This document shows, piece after piece, positions 59,695 through 64,000 of a stretch of 64,000 nucleotides of DNA (within the stretch, counting starts at the first letter, position 1; each line of letters begins with the position of its first letter). A program made the position numbers and the translations under genes. The stretch is from Rhodobacteraceae bacterium D3-12 (GTDB taxonomy: Bacteria; Pseudomonadota; Alphaproteobacteria; Rhodobacterales; Rhodobacteraceae). The notes beneath the pieces are model-generated. The model did not search any database and was not told the DNA's origin. It saw nothing but the letters and a program-made list of their open reading frames with translations. The stretch is taken from positions 4,005,001 through 4,069,000 of the forward strand of contig CP104793.1 of NCBI GenBank assembly GCA_025916135.1, written 5' to 3'.

Positions 59695-61743
59695 AGACTA
59701 CCTCGTTTTGATTGGCTGCAGGTGCTGCGACTTGGCGTCCTGCTGTTTTGGGTCAGCTTATCGGTCTTTGCCACATCCGCCAACTCGCAAAGCCCGGCGC
59801 CGGGTGCGGATACGATTCCCGATCTCAGGCTGAGCCAGCCGCGCGACATTGCCGATACGGTTGCGCATTTTGGCTATCTGTTCGACCCGTTGCATGTGCT
59901 GACGGTGGAGGAGCTACATAATGCTGGATCGGGCGCACCGGTTTTTCGTCAGATCCCGAAGGGCAGCATCGACTTCGGCTATACCAAGAGCGCGGTCTGG
60001 CTGCGCATGGATATTTTGAATGACGTTGAGAATACGCAAAACTGGGTGATGCGGTTCCACGAGAATTTCAAACAGGAATTCGACATGTGGGTGTTCAAAG
60101 CAGAAGGCGATGCCGCGCATATCGTGCATCAACGTCGCTACAGCTCCTTTCACACGCGACCGGTAATGTTTGGTCAGCTTGCCGCACCGTTCGAGCTGTC
60201 ACCGGGAGAAGAAGCGACGGTGTATGTGCGGTTCTGGTCCGAGGGAAGTTCGCTGTTGCCCGTCTCGATCGCGACGGCGGATGAGTTTGCCAGAGCGTCG
60301 GGACGAATCCTCGCGCGAAACTTTACCTTTTACGGCATCATCGCTGCGATCATCGTTGCCGCGCTGATCGGGGCGATATTTTTCTCAAGCATAGTGGCGG
60401 CGGTGTTTGCCGGGTATCTCGGGTTCGTTCTGATGTTCGTGATGCAGAGTGACGGCACCGCCTTCCAGTATATCTATCCGGCGTTTCCGGGATTTAACTC
60501 TATTGCCTCTGTGGTCTGGGGCGGCGGGTTTATCCTGTTCAGCGCGATTTATGCACGGACATTCCTGCGGACCAGGCAAGAGTTTCCGATCATTGATTTC
60601 TGGCTCAAGGCGCTGATGGGCACGGTTTTTGCGCTGTGGCTGGGGATGCTGTTTGCCGATCGTCAGCAGATCAAGCTGTTCTTTGTGATGCTGTCGCTGA
60701 TTACGATCCTGTCATGTTTGGGCGCATCGCTCGTCGTGGCGCGGCGGCATTTTCGCAAGGTGCGGTTTTACGTGTTCGGCTGGAGCGCGGCGGTTGGATC
60801 ATCGCTTTTGTTCAACCTGATCCATGTGTTCGGGCTTGAGGTGAACCCAGAGGTGCAGACCAATACCATGCGTGCGACCATGGCGATTGACGCGCTGTTC
60901 ATGGGGCTGGCCATTGTTGATCGGTATAACCAGATGCGTCAGACCCGGCAGCAAGCCTTGCACGCAAGTCTTGAGGCGGCGCAACGCAACCTCGAACTAA
61001 CGCGTAGGATGGCCAATCTCGAACGACAGCTTGACCTGCTCGACACCGCCTCGCGCCAGCGGGATGAAGCCTTTGCCAATACCATCCATGACCTGCGTCA
61101 GCCCCTGCATGCGCTGCGCCTGAGGGTGCTGGGCGAGGCGGACGGGCGGCTGGCGAAAGGGGCCGAGCGCGAGAAAACCAACCAGAGCTTCAACTATCTT
61201 GAGACCCTGATTTCAGAGCATCTGAGCGCGGTTCAGGGCGGCGTGGGGAGCCTTGAAGGGGCGGGCGAGCCGGTAGTTGAAGTGACGGACAGCGCACAGG
61301 ACATCACGATGGGTAACGTGCTTTCCGGCGTTTACGAGATGTTTCTGCCCGATGCCGCGGCCAAGGGGCTGGACTTTCGCATGGTCTCGACCAGTCTCAA
61401 AACCCCTGTCCCGCCTTTGGTTCTGATGCGTGTGCTGTCCAACCTCGTCTCGAACGCGATCCGCTATACCGAAGAAGGGCGCGTCCTGCTGGGGTGCCGC
61501 CGATATGGCGATATGATCAGCATCGAAGTGCATGATCAGGGCCCCGGCCTTGACCCGGCGGAATTTGCACGGGCGCGCGAGCGCGACGTGCGATTGGTGC
61601 GCGAGGATCACCCGGCCGATGGCTTTGGCTATGGCCTCGCTATTGTTGGCAATCTGGTGGCCGAGCACGGTGGCACGTTGGAGCGGGTGACACGCTGTTC
61701 CAGCGGTCTTGGGGTCGCGGTGCGGCTGCCGATGTCGAAATAG
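59662..61743 (+). CDS. 7TMR-DISM-type sensor histidine kinase
   Basis: About 693 residues from the ATG at 59662, which overlaps the start of the divergent regulator by 33 bp; a later start is possible, and the frame upstream to 59434 is antisense to the regulator. A signal segment (LGVLLFWVSLSVFATSANS) leads into a periplasmic 7TMR-DISMED2-like sensor (FGYTKSAVWLRMDILN). About seven membrane helices follow (positions roughly 60340-60940), then a short coiled coil. The kinase core has the H box ANTIHDLRQPLHALRL (His near residue 475) and an ATPase domain (NLVSNAIRY, DQGPGLDP, GFGYGLAIVGNL). The ligand of such sensors is often a carbohydrate or small surface signal. Probable partner of the response regulator at 59030-59694. 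Confidence 0.88.
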   Translation: MIVGDNKTDRHRLPRFDWLQVLRLGVLLFWVSLSVFATSANSQSPAPGADTIPDLRLSQPRDIADTVAHFGYLFDPLHVLTVEELHNAGSGAPVFRQIPKGSIDFGYTKSAVWLRMDILNDVENTQNWVMRFHENFKQEFDMWVFKAEGDAAHIVHQRRYSSFHTRPVMFGQLAAPFELSPGEEATVYVRFWSEGSSLLPVSIATADEFARASGRILARNFTFYGIIAAIIVAALIGAIFFSSIVAAVFAGYLGFVLMFVMQSDGTAFQYIYPAFPGFNSIASVVWGGGFILFSAIYARTFLRTRQEFPIIDFWLKALMGTVFALWLGMLFADRQQIKLFFVMLSLITILSCLGASLVVARRHFRKVRFYVFGWSAAVGSSLLFNLIHVFGLEVNPEVQTNTMRATMAIDALFMGLAIVDRYNQMRQTRQQALHASLEAAQRNLELTRRMANLERQLDLLDTASRQRDEAFANTIHDLRQPLHALRLRVLGEADGRLAKGAEREKTNQSFNYLETLISEHLSAVQGGVGSLEGAGEPVVEVTDSAQDITMGNVLSGVYEMFLPDAAAKGLDFRMVSTSLKTPVPPLVLMRVLSNLVSNAIRYTEEGRVLLGCRRYGDMISIEVHDQGPGLDPAEFARARERDVRLVREDHPADGFGYGLAIVGNLVAEHGGTLERVTRCSSGLGVAVRLPMSK

Positions 61744-61868
61744 GGGTTTTCCCTGATACTCGGAAAACTGCATTCGCGCTAAAATCACGTCAATTCATAC
61801 TACCCGGCGGCCCCGATTCACCGCTGCCGGATGCTTTTTATTTAAGCTAGATTTGAGGAGGCCTGATC

Positions 61869-64000
61869 GTGCCCACCCGCCTAGAAGCCTATAACTCCGC
61901 CCTGAATGCCGCCCGCACGGCCACCGCTGTCACCCTTGTTCAAGCCGAGCTGAGCGCCGAGGCCCTGAAATGGGCAAGCCGCGCGGTGGGCTATCTGAAA
62001 AGCATCGAAAACGACTCCCAGAAACTGGAAAACCTGGCTGAAAACCTGAAATCGGTGGCCAAACTGTTGTCCAAGGTTGGACCGATCAAGCCGGTGATGG
62101 TCCCGCTGGAAAAGCTGATCAAACAGATCGAGGAGCGGGCGGAGGATGTCCGTCAGGCATCCGGCAAGCTTGAGAGCAAATTCGGACCGATCAAGGACGA
62201 TATCGATTCCGCCCGAGATGAACTCAAGCGGCGCATTTCAGATCTCGAAGAGACGCTGGAAGACATCGATTCGGTCAAAGCGCCGATCAATGACGCCACT
62301 GCGGCTTCGCTTCTGGCGCATTTGCCGGGGTTTGCCGATGATGCGCTGGCCGCAGCCGACGATACGGTGCTGCCAGCCCAGATCGAGCCGCTGTTGACCG
62401 CGATCGAGCGGATGCAGAGCCTGACGACGCGCCTGAAGGCCGACATCGACGGCATCTTTAACCCCGCCAAAGCCATCGTTGATGTTTTCAACACTGTTTC
62501 CAAGCTGAGCAGCAATCTCGATTTTCTCGAAGGACCGCTGGAAGCGGTTGCGGATATCATCCGCCCCGTCGAATGGGCGTTGGACGCGGTGGCGTTCGTC
62601 TTTGACGCGGTGGTCAATCCGGTGCTGGACCCGATCATCGAGGCCTTGGGTTTCAACAAACTCATCGACCGGATCATCGACAAGCTGGGTCTGCCCTCTC
62701 TATCGCCGTTTTCAGCCATCGAAGCCGAGTTGAACAAGGTTCTGAATGCCATCGAGGTCGGCACCGGCATTTTCGAAGACGTCACCAACTGGATAGACGA
62801 GGTGCTGGCGCAGTTTACCCAGAACGACTTTATCGAAGTGCTTGTCATCAACGGCACCGAAGCGGCCGAGCTTCTGGTCGGCGAAGACATCAACACGGGT
62901 AACACGCCGGACAATCTTCTGAATGCAATGGCGGGGGCCGATCTTGTTTCGGGTGGGCTTGGCGATGACACGCTGTTTGGCGGTGATGGCAACGACGTTC
63001 TGGTTGGCGGGCGTGGCAATGACGACATGGACGGCGGCGCCGGTCAGGACGCCGCGGTCATTCTGGCCGAGTTCTCGCAAATGTCGTTCAGCTATATCGA
63101 GGCAACCGATACGCTGATCGCCACGCATACAACGGTGCCGAGCGGTGCCAGCGACCAAGGCACCGATACGATCCGCAATGTCGACAGCGTTGTTTTCCTC
63201 GACCGGGCGTTGGACTTCAGCGATTTTGGCCAGATTCGCTATTCCGGCTCGACCCCGACAACACCGGCGGTTTTGAACGGGGATGAAGGCGGCGTGCCAA
63301 CGCGCGATTTCCTGTTCGGCGGCGCGGGGATCGACACGATTAACGGGCTGTTGCTGGACGATTACATCGAAGGCCGCGAAGGCTTTGACTCGATCAACGG
63401 CGGCGCGGGCAATGACTTTCTCGACGGGGGACCGGGGCGCGACTTTATCGATGGCGGCACCGGCAATGACACCGCCGTCTACCGGGCGGGCGACGGGGTG
63501 GTGAGCGATTATAACCGCATCGACCTTGGCGATGATCCCAGCCGCCGGCCATTCAACCCGGATGAGACCCTCCTCAACATCGAGAACCTGACCGGCGGCG
63601 ACGCAATGGACTGGTTCTGGGGTGATAGCGGGGGCAACCGGCTTGAAGGCAAGGACAACAACGACAAGCTCGTCGGTCTGGACGGCGATGACACGCTGTT
63701 GGGTGGTGACGGTTACGATCAACTGGTCGGCGGGCGCGGTAATGACGAAATGCACGCGGGTCAGGGCCGCTCGATCCTGATTGGCGGCTGGGGCGATGAC
63801 CTGCTGACCGATGCCGACAAGCAAAGCTGGGCTTGGTACGGGGGGGTGATCTGGCGATCTGGGGCGACGCCTATGTTGCGCGCGGATCGAACACTGCTGA
63901 CTATGCCGGCGTGCCGGATCTGGGATTTACCGCTGAAGAAGTGACCACCGAACTGCCCGGCAGCGTGCATGTCGACATGAGCACCCGGACCATCCGTAAA
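61869..64000 (+). CDS. RTX protein with long helical N-terminus, cut by window end and frameshifted in the sequence
   Basis: Start GTG at 61869 with AGGAGG eight bases before it. Residues 1-330 are helical and coiled-coil rich (KSIENDSQKLENLAENLKSV; PLEKLIKQIEERAEDVRQAS; DDIDSARDELKRRISDLEET), unlike the other RTX proteins here. From about 350 there are RTX repeats (GGLGDDTLFGGDGNDVLVGG) and again GGAGIDTINGLLLDDYIEGR. The frame breaks in a run of seven G at 63840-63846. One more base continues as GGGDLAIWGDAYVARGSNTA and on to the window end without a stop. So the gene is longer than the window shows. Likely type I secreted; function unknown. Confidence 0.82.

Overview
The window looks like part of the chromosome of a marine alphaproteobacterium of the Rhodobacterales (Roseobacter group). 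I infer this from the high GC content, the order rbfA - phosphodiester glycosidase - truB, a DUF2793 protein of the kind found with Rhodobacterales phage and gene-transfer-agent loci, and the large number of RTX (hemolysin-type calcium-binding) proteins. No ribosomal or transfer RNA gene was seen, so the taxon is an inference.

Layout. 1-4365 is housekeeping: dapB (cut by the window edge), rbfA, a DUF2233 gene, truB and glmM. 4474-7046 is a PPC/RTX secreted protein. 7316-35915 is a large surface-glycan locus. It has a leftward operon (12400-7316: tag protein, two GT-B glycosyltransferases, methyltransferase). A rightward block follows (12446-21568: GT2-GT4 fusion, wecB, wecC, lyase-fold protein, long coiled-coil protein). 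A second leftward operon comes next (30221-21573: UDP-sugar dehydrogenase, GT2, GT2-GT4 fusion, alpha/beta hydrolase, GSCFA protein, sulfotransferase). The locus ends with a rightward pair (31083-35915: methyltransferase-like/GT4 giant and a degenerate methyltransferase). 35922-37958 is a small phage-tail/DUF2793-like module. 38131-41734 holds another methyltransferase and a second, nearly identical wecB-wecC pair. 41820-58900 is a cluster of four large RTX proteins with a sulfotransferase/RgpF-like operon inside it. 59030-61743 is a divergent response regulator/histidine kinase pair. 61869-64000 is one more RTX protein, cut by the window end.

How the genes fit together. WecB/WecC would make UDP-ManNAcA, and the 28920-30221 dehydrogenase another UDP-hexuronic acid. 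The glycosyltransferases would assemble a polymer decorated by methyl, sulfate and possibly acyl groups. The RTX proteins have C-terminal type I secretion-like ends; one carries a polysaccharide-lyase-like domain, another a CAP domain. A plausible reading is an acidic surface polysaccharide together with Ca2+-binding secreted proteins that bind, trim or cover it. No Wzx/Wzy, ABC exporter, initiating sugar-phosphate transferase or type I secretion apparatus is in the window, so export must be encoded elsewhere.

Most notable signals. (1) A short repeated module (FD-x-x-WY...YPDV...HY...G...EGR.PGP.FD) is carried by at least six otherwise different glycan proteins. (2) An 882-residue protein has a methyltransferase-like head, about 500 residues of coiled coil and this module at its tail, reminiscent of WbdD-type chain-length rulers. 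(3) Near-identical 2.4-kb wecBC direct repeats lie 23.8 kb apart around most of the glycan locus. (4) A roughly 300-residue C-terminal module is shared by four RTX proteins, with a 1-kb near-identical inverted repeat between two of them. (5) A methyltransferase paralogue has lost its cofactor-binding motifs.

Caution. At least ten frameshifts interrupt otherwise intact genes, eight of them explained by one missing base in a G or C run. One is in glmM, which should be essential. Most are therefore probably sequencing errors, and I annotate across them.
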